Below the pieces are notes generated by a model, which did not search any database, was not told where the DNA came from, and was given only the letters and a program-made list of their open reading frames with translations. A stretch of DNA of 64,000 bases from Streptomyces flaveolus. Lineage in GTDB: Bacteria; Actinomycetota; Actinomycetes; Streptomycetales; Streptomycetaceae. The stretch is from contig NZ_JNWV01000033.1 in assembly GCF_000716535.1 (NCBI RefSeq), positions 62,001 through 126,000 of the forward strand, in the 5' to 3' direction. The translations under genes were made by a program, and so were the position numbers. This document shows positions 41,119-50,807 of the stretch, piece by piece (positions within the stretch are counted from its first letter, which is position 1; each line of letters begins with the position of its first letter).

Positions 41119-42338
41119 GGCTTCTTCTCCTCCTTGGGCGGCTCGGGCGGCCGGTCGAACTCGTCCGTGACCAAGGGCGCCCCGTCCGCGTCCCCGCCGG
41201 TCCAGCGCACGGTCAGCTCCCCGAGCGCGGCCTCCTGCTCCAGGGCGACGGCCTTCTCCCGGTACAGCTCCAGCAGGGCGAGGAACCGCGCCACGACGGT
41301 GAGCGTGTCGTCGGTGTCCTCGATCAGCGCCCGGAAGCTGGCCTCGCCCAGCTCGCGCAGCCGGGCGACCACGATGCCGGCCTGCTCCTGCACGCTGACC
41401 AGCGGGGCGTGGATGTGGTCGACGTAGACCTGCGGCTTGGGCTTGGGCTGCATGGCCTTGACCGCCAGCTCGGCGAAGCCCTCGGGGCCGATGCTGATGA
41501 CGACCTCGGGCAGCAGCTCGGCGTGCTGCGGTTCCAGGCCGACGGTACGGGGGTGGCGCCGGGCCTCGTCGTCGAGCCGCCGGTCGAAGATGTCGGCGAT
41601 CTGCTTGTAGGCGCGGTACTGGAGCAGCCGGGCGAACAGCAGGTCCCGGGCCTCCAGCAGGGCGAGGTCGGCCTCGTCCTCCACCTCGGCGGCGGGCAGC
41701 AGCCGGGCGGCCTTGAGGTCGAGCAGCGTGGCCGCGACCACCAGGAACTCCGTGGTCTGGTCCAGGTCCCAGTCGGGTCCCATGGCCCGGATGTGCGCCA
41801 TGAACTCGTCGGTGACCTTGGACAGGGCGACCTCGGTGACGTCCAGCTTGTGCTTGGAGATGAGCTGGAGGAGCAGGTCGAAGGGGCCCTCGAAGTTGGC
41901 GAGGCGAACCTTGAAGACGCCGTCGGCAGCGGGCTCCGCTTCAGCGGGCTTCGATTCGACGGGCTCGGGCGTCTCCGGCTCGGCGAGCTCCGGCTCGGCC
42001 CCGGACAGCTCCGGCTCAGGCAGCTCGGACTCCGGCAGCTCCAGCTCGGTGGGCTCGAACCCAGCGGGCTCCAGCTCGGTTCCGGACAGCTCCGGCTCAG
42101 GCAGCTCGGCCCCGGACAGCTCCGGCTCAGGCAGCGCGGATTCCGGCAGCTCCGGCTCGGCAGGCTCGGACCCAGCGGGCTCCGGCTCGGGCTCAGGCAA
42201 CTCCGGCTCGGGCAGCTGCGGCTCGGGAGCCTCCGCGGGTACGGCGGCGGGCTCGTCCGGTGTCGCTCCCGGTCCTCGCCCCAGCGCACGCCGACGGCCG
42301 GCGGATGCGCCGGGGGCAGGGGCTTCGTTCGAGGTCAT
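41115..42338 (-). CDS. scpA: segregation and condensation protein ScpA with long Glu/Pro repeat N-terminus
   Basis: The kleisin domain begins near residue 140 (VFKVRLANFEGPFDLLLQLI) and runs to the C-terminus, where a winged helix contacts Smc (RDLLFARLLQYRAYKQIADI, and ASFRALIEDTDDTLTVVARF). The first about 135 residues are an acidic low-complexity region built from ELPEPELSG-type units. ScpA bridges the Smc heads. The extension is not part of the known kleisin fold. GTGA overlap with scpB and an 18-bp gap after the RHH-type gene place it in one operon. Confidence 0.94.
   Translation of the reverse strand: MTSNEAPAPGASAGRRRALGRGPGATPDEPAAVPAEAPEPQLPEPELPEPEPEPAGSEPAEPELPESALPEPELSGAELPEPELSGTELEPAGFEPTELELPESELPEPELSGAEPELAEPETPEPVESKPAEAEPAADGVFKVRLANFEGPFDLLLQLISKHKLDVTEVALSKVTDEFMAHIRAMGPDWDLDQTTEFLVVAATLLDLKAARLLPAAEVEDEADLALLEARDLLFARLLQYRAYKQIADIFDRRLDDEARRHPRTVGLEPQHAELLPEVVISIGPEGFAELAVKAMQPKPKPQVYVDHIHAPLVSVQEQAGIVVARLRELGEASFRALIEDTDDTLTVVARFLALLELYREKAVALEQEAALGELTVRWTGGDADGAPLVTDEFDRPPEPPKEEKKP
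41960..42235. repeat. coding repeats in the scpA N-terminal region
   Basis: The 20-mer CCGGACAGCTCCGGCTCAGG occurs at 42001, 42082 and 42112 (the ends vary slightly), amid many shorter CTCCGGCTC repeats. They encode Glu/Pro/Leu/Ser repeats and look expandable. Confidence 0.75.
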
Positions 42339-42356
42339 GGCCCCCGCAGGCTACCG

Positions 42357-42905
42357 CTAGCGCCCGCGCAGCCGTCGTACGAGGATGCTCGCGTCCCCGC
42401 GGGACTCCAGGTCGGCCAGGACCACGGCCACGGCCTCGCGGACGATCCGCCCGCGGTCCACCGCGAGCCCGTGCTCGCCGCGGAGCACCAGCCGCGCGTG
42501 CTCCAGATCCATCAGCTCCTCGGCGGAGACGTACACGGTGATCTTCTCGTCGTGCCGCTCGCGCCCGCTGGGCCGCCGGGCCGCCGACCGTCCGCGCTTG
42601 CGGGGCTGCGCGGCGGCAGAACCTTCCTGCGCCGCCTGCCGCCGGGCCGGCCGGGTACGGGACTCGCCGGCCTCGGCCGACTCGGCCTCCGCCGCCACGT
42701 GCTCGGCGCCCTCACCGTCGCCGCTCCGGACGGGCACCGACTGCGGTGCGTCCTCGGCGGCGGCCGCCTCGTCGCTCTCCCCCGCGGGAGCCGGCACCCG
42801 GGCCTCGCCGTTGGCCGCGCGGCGGGGCGTGGACGGCTGGAGCGCCATCCCCCCGGTCGTGCGGAACAGTTCGTCGGCCCCGGGCAGACTCACTCGGCGT
42901 GACAC
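42357..42905 (-). CDS. putative ribbon-helix-helix DNA-binding partner of ParA
   Basis: The 182-aa protein has a disordered, Ala/Glu/Arg-rich N-terminal region (to about 115) and a C-terminal EKITVYVSAEELMDLEHARL followed by GRIVREAVAVVLADLE. This strand-helix-helix pattern resembles ribbon-helix-helix proteins that act as ParB-type partners on plasmids. It overlaps parA by 16 bp; GTG at 42893 would instead give a GTGA overlap. It may help ParA or the adjacent ScpAB on the chromosome. The assignment is from pattern and context, not a proven family. Confidence 0.65.
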   Translation of the reverse strand: MSRRVSLPGADELFRTTGGMALQPSTPRRAANGEARVPAPAGESDEAAAAEDAPQSVPVRSGDGEGAEHVAAEAESAEAGESRTRPARRQAAQEGSAAAQPRKRGRSAARRPSGRERHDEKITVYVSAEELMDLEHARLVLRGEHGLAVDRGRIVREAVAVVLADLESRGDASILVRRLRGR

Positions 42906-44065
42906 CGGGCGAGCACCTCCCTGGCGAGCTGGCGGTAGGCGGCGGCACCGACGGAGTTGGAGGCGTACGTGGTGATCGGCTCACCGGCGACCGTGGTCTC
43001 CGGGAAGCGGACCGTGCGGCCGATGACCGTGTGGTAGACGTGGTCGTCGAAGGCCTCGACCACGCGGGCCAGCACCTCGCGGCTGTGCACCGTGCGCGAG
43101 TCGTACATCGTGGCGAGGATGCCGTCGAGCTCCAGCTCCGGGTTGAGCCGTTCCTGGACCTTCTCGATGGTCTCGGTCAGCAGGGCCACACCGCGCAGGG
43201 CGAAGAACTCGCACTCCAGCGGCACGATCACCTTGTGCGCGGCCGTCAGCGCGTTGACGGTGAGCAGGCCGAGCGAGGGCTGACAGTCGATCACGATGTA
43301 GTCGTAGTCGGGCAGCAGCGGCTTCAGGGCCCGCTGGAGTGTCGACTCGCGCGCGACCTCGGAGACCAGCTGGACCTCGGCGGCCGACAGGTCGATGTTG
43401 GACGGCAGCAGGTCCATGTTGGGGACCGCCGTCTTCAGCAGGACCTCGTCCGCGGACATGCCCCGCTCCATGAGCAGGTTGTAGACGGTGAGGTCCAGCT
43501 CCATCGGGTTGACGCCGAGACCGACCGACAGCGCGCCCTGCGGGTCGAAGTCCACAAGCAGCACGCGCCGGCCGTACTCCGCGAGCGCGGCACCCAGGTT
43601 GATGGTCGACGTCGTCTTGCCGACGCCGCCCTTCTGGTTGCACATCGCGATGATCGTCGCGGGGCCGTGGTCGGTCAGCGGGCCCGGGATCGGGAAGTAC
43701 GGCAGCGGGCGTCCGGTCGGGCCGATGCGCTCACGGCGCTGGCGGGCCGCGTCGGGCGCGAGCGTGGCCGCGTACTCGGGATCGGGCTCGTACTCGGCGT
43801 CGGGGTCGTAGAAGTGCCCCTCGGGCAGTTCGTCGTAGTCGGCGAAGTGGTTGTGGGGCGCGCCACTTCCGTCGCCGGCCATGGCGTTCACGTGATGGCC
43901 ATCCATGCTCTGGTGTGCTGTCCCGGCCGCCTGCGGACCGGAACTCTGGTGGGCTGCGAAGGTGCGCACAGCTACGGAGCCGACAGCCTCGAATCCCGCG
44001 GGGCCCTGGCCCCGTGCAGGCATTCCTGGTTGACCACCCCCGGGAGAAAATGTCGACTCATTCAC
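42890..44065 (-). CDS. ParA-family ATPase with N-terminal extension
   Basis: The 391-aa protein has a deviant Walker A KGGVGKTT (145-152), Walker A' VLLVDFDPQGALS, and Walker B YIVIDCQPSLGLLTVNAL, the core of Soj/ParA. An extension of about 135 residues (acidic, Tyr/Asp/Pro-rich) precedes it. ParA ATPases move DNA or protein cargo on the nucleoid. Streptomyces also has a parAB pair near the origin; this one sits with scpAB and lacks a parB neighbour. GTG at 44065 has AAGGAGGT 10 nt upstream. Confidence 0.92.
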   Translation of the reverse strand: MNESTFSPGGGQPGMPARGQGPAGFEAVGSVAVRTFAAHQSSGPQAAGTAHQSMDGHHVNAMAGDGSGAPHNHFADYDELPEGHFYDPDAEYEPDPEYAATLAPDAARQRRERIGPTGRPLPYFPIPGPLTDHGPATIIAMCNQKGGVGKTTSTINLGAALAEYGRRVLLVDFDPQGALSVGLGVNPMELDLTVYNLLMERGMSADEVLLKTAVPNMDLLPSNIDLSAAEVQLVSEVARESTLQRALKPLLPDYDYIVIDCQPSLGLLTVNALTAAHKVIVPLECEFFALRGVALLTETIEKVQERLNPELELDGILATMYDSRTVHSREVLARVVEAFDDHVYHTVIGRTVRFPETTVAGEPITTYASNSVGAAAYRQLAREVLARCHAE

Positions 44066-44323
44066 AAGTCGTCTTACCTCCTTGGTGACCAGGAAACTTC
44101 TAGACAAGGTCAGCGTGGCACCATGCCGACGGTTGGCGACTCTATGGCGTGTCGGCGGTCCGCAGCAACACAATCCGCCGGACCCGGCAGGATGTGTCGG
44201 CAATGAAACATCTCGCTGTCAAGGGCGTACGGCCGTCGCACAGCAGGTTTCACCGGTGTGCGAATCGGTCGAAGGGTTACGTTCGAGGCGAGTTGACCGA
44301 GAGCCGCAAAGTGACCATACACA

Positions 44324-44362
44324 CACCCGGCCGGACCTTGTCGGGCAAGGTCCGGCCGGGTG
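44324..44362 (-). terminator. strong hairpin terminator after ald
   Basis: Perfect 17-bp arms CACCCGGCCGGACCTTG and CAAGGTCCGGCCGGGTG enclose TCGGG, 41 bp beyond the ald stop. The rest of the 44066-44402 gap (about 260 bp) holds the parA promoter and no coding frame. Confidence 0.85.
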
Positions 44363-44402
44363 CGCGCTGTTGACGAGCCGTGTTGACGAATCGCCTTTTG
44401 GG

Positions 44403-45518
44403 TCAGCCGAGAAGGCTCTCCAGCTCGACGTGGTCCAGGCCGTGGGCCTCGGCGACCTCCTTGTAAACGACCTTGCCGTCATGGGTGTTGAGACCCTTGG
44501 CAAGCGCGGGGTCGCGGCGCAGCGCCTCCACCCAGCCGTTGTTGGCCACGGAGACGATGTACGGCAGCGTCGCGTTGGTGAGGGCGTTGGTGGAGGTGTT
44601 GGGCACCGCGCCCGGCATGTTCGCGACGCAGTAGAAGACCGAGTTGTGGACCCGGAAGGTCGGCTCGGCGTGCGTGGTGGGACGGGAGTCCTCGAAGCAG
44701 CCGCCCTGGTCGATCGCGATGTCGACAAGGACACTTCCCGGCTTCATGCGGGACACCATCTCGTTGGTGACCAGCTTCGGGGCCTTGGCGCCCGGAATGA
44801 GGACCGCGCCGATGACGAGGTCGGCGTCGAGGACGGCCTTCTCCAGCTCGAAGGCGTTGGACATGATCGCCTTGACCTTCGTGCCGAAGATCCGGTCCGC
44901 CTCGCGCAGCTTGTTGATGTCACGGTCGAGCAGGGTCACCTCGAAGCCCATGCCGATGGCGACCTGGGTGGCGTTCCAGCCGGAGACACCGCCGCCGATG
45001 ACCACGGCCTTGGCCGGGGTCACGCCCGGGACGCCGCCCGGCAGCACGCCGCGGCCGCCGGCCGCGCGCATCAGGTGGTAGGCGCCGACCTGCGGGGCCA
45101 GCCGGCCCGCGACCTCGGACATCGGGGCGAGCAGCGGCAGGGCGCGGTTCGGCAGCTCGACGGTCTCGTAGGCGATGGCCGTGGTGCCGGACTCGATCAG
45201 CGCGTCCGTGCACTCCTTGGAGGCGGCCAGGTGCAGGTAGGTGAAGAGGATCTGGTCCTTGCGCAGGCGGTGGTACTCCTCGGCGATGGGCTCCTTGACC
45301 TTCAGCAGCAGGTCGGCGGCGGCCCACACCTCGTCGGCCGTGTCGAGGATGGCGGCACCGGCCGAGACGTACTCCTCGTCCGTGATGGAGGAGCCGAGGC
45401 CGGCGCCCCGCTCGACGACGACCTGGTGGCCGTTGCGCACCAGCTCGTGCACACCGGCGGGGGTGATGGCCACCCGGAACTCGTTGTTCTTGACCTCGCG
45501 GGGGATGCCGACCTTCAC
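44403..45518 (-). CDS. ald: alanine dehydrogenase
   Basis: The 371-aa enzyme begins MKVGIPREVKNNEFRVAITP and has the NAD-binding VVIGGGVSGWNATQVAIG, catalytic-site KVKEPI and HLAASKECTDAL, and NMPGAVPNTSTNALTNATLP. It interconverts alanine and pyruvate with NAD and ammonia, often used for alanine catabolism and in low oxygen. GTG at 45518 gives the standard family length; a GTG at 45527 is possible. A strong terminator follows. Confidence 0.96.
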   Translation of the reverse strand: MKVGIPREVKNNEFRVAITPAGVHELVRNGHQVVVERGAGLGSSITDEEYVSAGAAILDTADEVWAAADLLLKVKEPIAEEYHRLRKDQILFTYLHLAASKECTDALIESGTTAIAYETVELPNRALPLLAPMSEVAGRLAPQVGAYHLMRAAGGRGVLPGGVPGVTPAKAVVIGGGVSGWNATQVAIGMGFEVTLLDRDINKLREADRIFGTKVKAIMSNAFELEKAVLDADLVIGAVLIPGAKAPKLVTNEMVSRMKPGSVLVDIAIDQGGCFEDSRPTTHAEPTFRVHNSVFYCVANMPGAVPNTSTNALTNATLPYIVSVANNGWVEALRRDPALAKGLNTHDGKVVYKEVAEAHGLDHVELESLLG

Positions 45519-45664
45519 GTCGATCACGGTCCTTGGCTCAGAGGGTATGGGGGTGCAATAGAGACGTACCCAGACATGCGGGGGCATACCGGGAGACACC
45601 GCAGGAGAACGAGCGGCAGAGCCAGTCTAATGAAGGCGTTCCGGCTGTCTAGCCTTTCATTGCA

Positions 45665-47725
45665 TCAATCTCCACTGGACGCACTACGGATTTCGCAGGC
45701 GTTAGCGTCTTGTTCCGGCCTTGCGTCCTCTTCCGGTGGCTCCTCACCCAGCATGCGCTCCGCCGCAGCACGGTGCAGGCGGGCCGACGCGGGGTCGCCG
45801 AGCCGGTCCAGGGTGTCGGCGAGGCGCAGCTGGAGCGCGGCCTGCAACCGCGCGTCCTCGGCGCGCCGCGCCCACTCCACGGCCTCCTGGCAGGTGCGCA
45901 GCGACTCCTCGGGCCGCCCCGCGTACTCCTGCACCCGGGCGATCTCGCTCAACGCCCGCGCGCTGGCGGCGACATCGCCGCTCCTGCGGTAGCCGGCCAG
46001 GGCGGCCCGCCAGTTCCGCAGCGCCTCCCCGTAACGGCCGGCGTAGGTGTGGGCGGTGCCGATACGGCCGTACAGCCGGGCCGCCTCCGGGTGCTCCCCC
46101 CGCGCCAGCCGCTCGGCCAGCGCCCGGCCGAACCAGTCGGCGGCCCGGTCGTGGTCCCCCAGCTCCTGGTACGCGCCGCCTACGGATTCCATCGCGCGGC
46201 CGGTCGCGTACGGGTCGTTCGCCTCGCGTCCGGCGTCCAGGGCGGCCCGGTAGCGGGCCAGTGCCTCCAGGCTCCGGCCGGTCTGCGCGTCCAGATCGCC
46301 CAGGTTCAGCAGGGCCGCGGCCTTCTCCCGGGGCAGCCCCCGCCGCTCGGCGACGTCCAGCACGAGCCCGTGCAGCCCGTACAGGTCGGGTGCGGCGGCC
46401 TGCGTGCCGACATGCGCGGCCAGGGCCCTGACCAGCTGGGACATCAGCCGGCGGGCGAGGGTGTCCAGCTCGCCGTCGGCCACCGCGAGGCGCGCGGACG
46501 CCAGCAGGGCGGGCCGCCGGATGCGCAGCCAGTCGGCGGCGGCCCGCGGGGTCGGGAAGCGCAGCGCGGGGGGCAGGCCGCTCAGCTTCTCCCGGGCCTG
46601 CGGGCTGTCGGTCTCGGTGATCGCCCGGCAGGACTGCAGCAGCCGTACCGTCCGCTCCAGCATCCGGGCCCGGGCGAGCTGCAGCTCGGCGGGCCGCTCC
46701 TGGGTCTCGGCCAGGGCGCGCAGCAGCGGGTGCAGACAGCCGGGGACCTCGTACTGGGGCAGCGGGGAGTCCAGCGCCCGCAGCAGGCCGAGGGCGACCA
46801 GGTCGTCGAGGGTGGCGCGGGCGGCGTCGACAGAGCAGCCGGCGAGCGCGGAGGCGGTGTGCGGGTCGGCCAGTCCGGCCGGGGCGAGGCAGAGCAGTCG
46901 CAGTACGCGGGCGGCCGGGCCGGGCAGCTGGTCGTACACGAGCCGGAAGACGCGGGACAGCGGGGTGCCGTCCGCACCGCCGTCGGCGTGCAGCCGCTTG
47001 GCGAGGTCGGAGACGGCGGCCTGGGGGCGGGCGGCGAGCCAGCCGCCGGCCAGCACCAGCGCGGCCGGATGGCCCTGGCAGGCCTCGACCAGGCTCTCCG
47101 CGGAGCGCGGGTCGACGGTGACGCGGACGGAGCCGGCGTAGCCGGTGAGCAGTTCCACCGCGGACTTGGTGTCGAGGCCGCCGAGCGTGCACGGGCGGAC
47201 GTCCGCGATGCCGGTGAGCGGGCCCCCGGAGACGGCCACCACCAGGCAGTCCGGGGCGTCCGGGAGCAGCGCGTCGACCTGCTCGGCGCCGGCCGCGTCG
47301 TCCAGCAGGAGCAGCATCCGCCGCCCGGCCAGGGCGGCGCGCAGGGCCGCGGCCAGGTCGTCCTCGGCGGCTCCGGCGGGGGCGGGCAGCTCCAGGGCGG
47401 CGAGCAGGTCGCGGGCGGCCTGCTCGACGGGCACCGGCGTGCCGCCGGGTTCGCTGAGCCGGGCCCGCAGCACTCCGTCGGGGTAGCGGCCGGCGACCTG
47501 CCGGACGAGTTGCTCGGCGAGGCGGGTCCGGCCGGAGCCGGGGCGGCCGGCGATGAGGAGCACGCGCGCGCGGGGGGCCTTGCGGCCGGAGAGGGTGTCC
47601 AGTCCGGCGCGCTCGATGTCGGCGCGCAGCTCCTTCAACTCCCGTGCACGGCCCAGGAATCGGTCCTCCCTGGCCGGGTGCGCGGTCCGCTCCGCACCGT
47701 CTGGGTCCACCGCCTGATCCGTCAC
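45665..47725 (-). CDS. STAND-class ATPase with TPR repeats (AfsR-like without DNA-binding domain)
   Basis: The 686-aa protein has a Walker A GRPGSGRT (60-67) in RVLLIAGRPGSGRTRLAEQL, Walker B RRMLLLLDDAAG, an NB-ARC-like regulatory region with DLVALGLLRAL, and C-terminal TPRs (LNLGDLDAQTGRSLEALARY, GGAYQELGDHDRAADWFGRA, ARVQEYAGRPEESLRTCQEA). It resembles the ATPase-TPR part of AfsR but lacks its OmpR-type DNA-binding N-terminus. Likely a signalling or scaffold ATPase; its partner is unknown. GTG at 47725 is chosen because GGGAG lies 8 nt before it. Confidence 0.85.
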   Translation of the reverse strand: MTDQAVDPDGAERTAHPAREDRFLGRARELKELRADIERAGLDTLSGRKAPRARVLLIAGRPGSGRTRLAEQLVRQVAGRYPDGVLRARLSEPGGTPVPVEQAARDLLAALELPAPAGAAEDDLAAALRAALAGRRMLLLLDDAAGAEQVDALLPDAPDCLVVAVSGGPLTGIADVRPCTLGGLDTKSAVELLTGYAGSVRVTVDPRSAESLVEACQGHPAALVLAGGWLAARPQAAVSDLAKRLHADGGADGTPLSRVFRLVYDQLPGPAARVLRLLCLAPAGLADPHTASALAGCSVDAARATLDDLVALGLLRALDSPLPQYEVPGCLHPLLRALAETQERPAELQLARARMLERTVRLLQSCRAITETDSPQAREKLSGLPPALRFPTPRAAADWLRIRRPALLASARLAVADGELDTLARRLMSQLVRALAAHVGTQAAAPDLYGLHGLVLDVAERRGLPREKAAALLNLGDLDAQTGRSLEALARYRAALDAGREANDPYATGRAMESVGGAYQELGDHDRAADWFGRALAERLARGEHPEAARLYGRIGTAHTYAGRYGEALRNWRAALAGYRRSGDVAASARALSEIARVQEYAGRPEESLRTCQEAVEWARRAEDARLQAALQLRLADTLDRLGDPASARLHRAAAERMLGEEPPEEDARPEQDANACEIRSASSGD

Positions 47726-47909
47726 GGGCCACACTCCCGTCCCACCGCACGCGCAAGCCCGCCGGTGTCTTCCGATGCGGGCGTTGAAGAGCCTAGTTCA
47801 CGCTCTGCGACGTTCCGGGAAGAGCGCGGCGGAGGGATCGCCCGATCGGATCAGGCGATCGTCACACCGGTGGGCCGGACGGGTGCGGTCGGGTCCCGGA
47901 CGGGCCGGG

Positions 47910-48536
47910 TCAGCTCTCGAAGGGGCGCGCGGGCCAGGGCGCGTCGGCGGGACGCAGCGCGTCCAGACCGTCCCCGCCCCGGGCGGCGACCAGGGAGAGC
48001 ACGCCGACCACGAGGCAGTTGTTGTGCAGGTCCCCGGCCAGGACGCGGCGCACCAGTTCCTCGACCGGGACACGCGCGTGCTGCATGTCGGTCTCCTCGT
48101 GCTCCGCCGCGAAGCGCTCGCCCTCGGCCTCGGACAGGCCCCGGGCCAGGAAGATCCGTACGGCCTCGTCGCAGCCGCCCGGGGTGGTGTAGACGTCGGT
48201 CAGCACCCTCCAGTCCTCGGCCTTGACGTGCGCCTCCTCGTACAGCTCCCGCTGCGCCGCGTGCAGCGGGTTCTCGCCGGGCACGTCCAGCAGCCCGGCC
48301 GGGATCTCCCACAGCTTCTGCCGCACCGGGTGCCGGTACTGGTTGATCAGCAGCACCCGGTCCTCCTCGTCCAGGGCGAGGACGGCCACGGAGCCGGGGT
48401 GGACCTGGTAGTCACGGCGGGCCACCGATCCGTCGGGCATGACCACGTCGTCCGTGCGGACGGAGGTCTTGTTGCCCACGAAGGGGGTGTCCGTGGCCCG
48501 GATCTCCCACTCCTCGGGGGTGTCCTTGATCGTCAT
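47910..48536 (-). CDS. Nudix hydrolase, ADP-ribose pyrophosphatase type
   Basis: The 208-aa protein has an N-terminal beta domain and a Nudix box AGLLDVPGENPLHAAQRELY followed by EEAHV, the form seen in actinobacterial ADP-ribose pyrophosphatases. These cleave ADP-ribose to AMP and ribose-5-phosphate. ATG at 48536 has GGAAGGA upstream. It is 103 bp downstream of pyrG on the same strand. A small GATCGCC/GGCGATC hairpin lies 50 bp past its end. Confidence 0.9.
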   Translation of the reverse strand: MTIKDTPEEWEIRATDTPFVGNKTSVRTDDVVMPDGSVARRDYQVHPGSVAVLALDEEDRVLLINQYRHPVRQKLWEIPAGLLDVPGENPLHAAQRELYEEAHVKAEDWRVLTDVYTTPGGCDEAVRIFLARGLSEAEGERFAAEHEETDMQHARVPVEELVRRVLAGDLHNNCLVVGVLSLVAARGGDGLDALRPADAPWPARPFES

Positions 48537-48639
48537 GCCCTGTCCTTCCACGCGCTTTTTGCGAAAACTCCGGCCGACGAAGAAAGCCGGGGCGCTCACC
48601 TGTGAAGGTTCGCACCCCGGCCACCGTACAACTGGTGTG

Positions 48640-50289
<1,650 letters not shown>

Positions 50290-50786
50290 GGCCAAGAGGG
50301 GGCTCCCGTGGTCGCGGTCTGGGGGTGCGATCCGGCGACCCTCCCGAGTGTTTCCGGGGGTGCCGTCGCTGCGGTTCGGGGGTTTTTCTCCCACCGGTCC
50401 ACGGGCTACCAGCGTATCAGCGCCTGGGCGAGATGGCTCCCGGCCACTCTTCGCACTCGCCCGGGCACAGCGCGCCGCCGCAGGTGTCACTCGTGTCACT
50501 CAGGTCATACTGCGGACACACCGTTCTCACCCGGTGCTCACTCGTTCGGCCCACACAGGTTGCCCGGAGCGGCACGCAGATCATCTACGTGCGACGTATC
50601 CTGCTCGGACATTGGCTGCCGAGCCCGGCCGGAACGACGGCACACCCCCGCCAACATCACCCGGAACAACGAGAGCGCGGCAGTTCGTTGAGCAAAGACT
50701 GTCGTGTTGCCTCAGGGCTCGGCGGGCTGCTTTGCTTCACCGCTCAACGACGCTTAACAACGATCCCTTGACCGCACTAGCGACAG
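50290..50786. other. pyrG/GH15 divergent intergenic region
   Basis: This 497-bp stretch holds the pyrG promoter and possibly a long GH15 leader. I see no supported frame or RNA gene; short Arg-rich frames here lack RBSs. Confidence 0.5.
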
Positions 50787-50801
50787 CCCCCTGCGCGGGG
50801 G
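50787..50801 (+). promoter_or_regulatory. hairpin covering the GH15 ribosome binding site
   Basis: CCCCC-TGCGC-GGGGG can form; the GGGGG is the only SD-like run, 6 nt before the GTG at 50808. It may limit translation. Confidence 0.35.
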
Positions 50802-50807
50802 TGTGAC

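Noticed and set aside
44247..44260. parS-like GTTTCACCGGTGTG upstream of parA
   Set aside because: It keeps only half of the parS palindrome (GTTTCACGTGAAAC); no second half is present, so it is not supported.
47836..47860. GATCGCC/GGCGATC hairpin between the Nudix and STAND genes
   Set aside because: Short stem with an 11-nt loop in GC-rich DNA; too weak to call a terminator.
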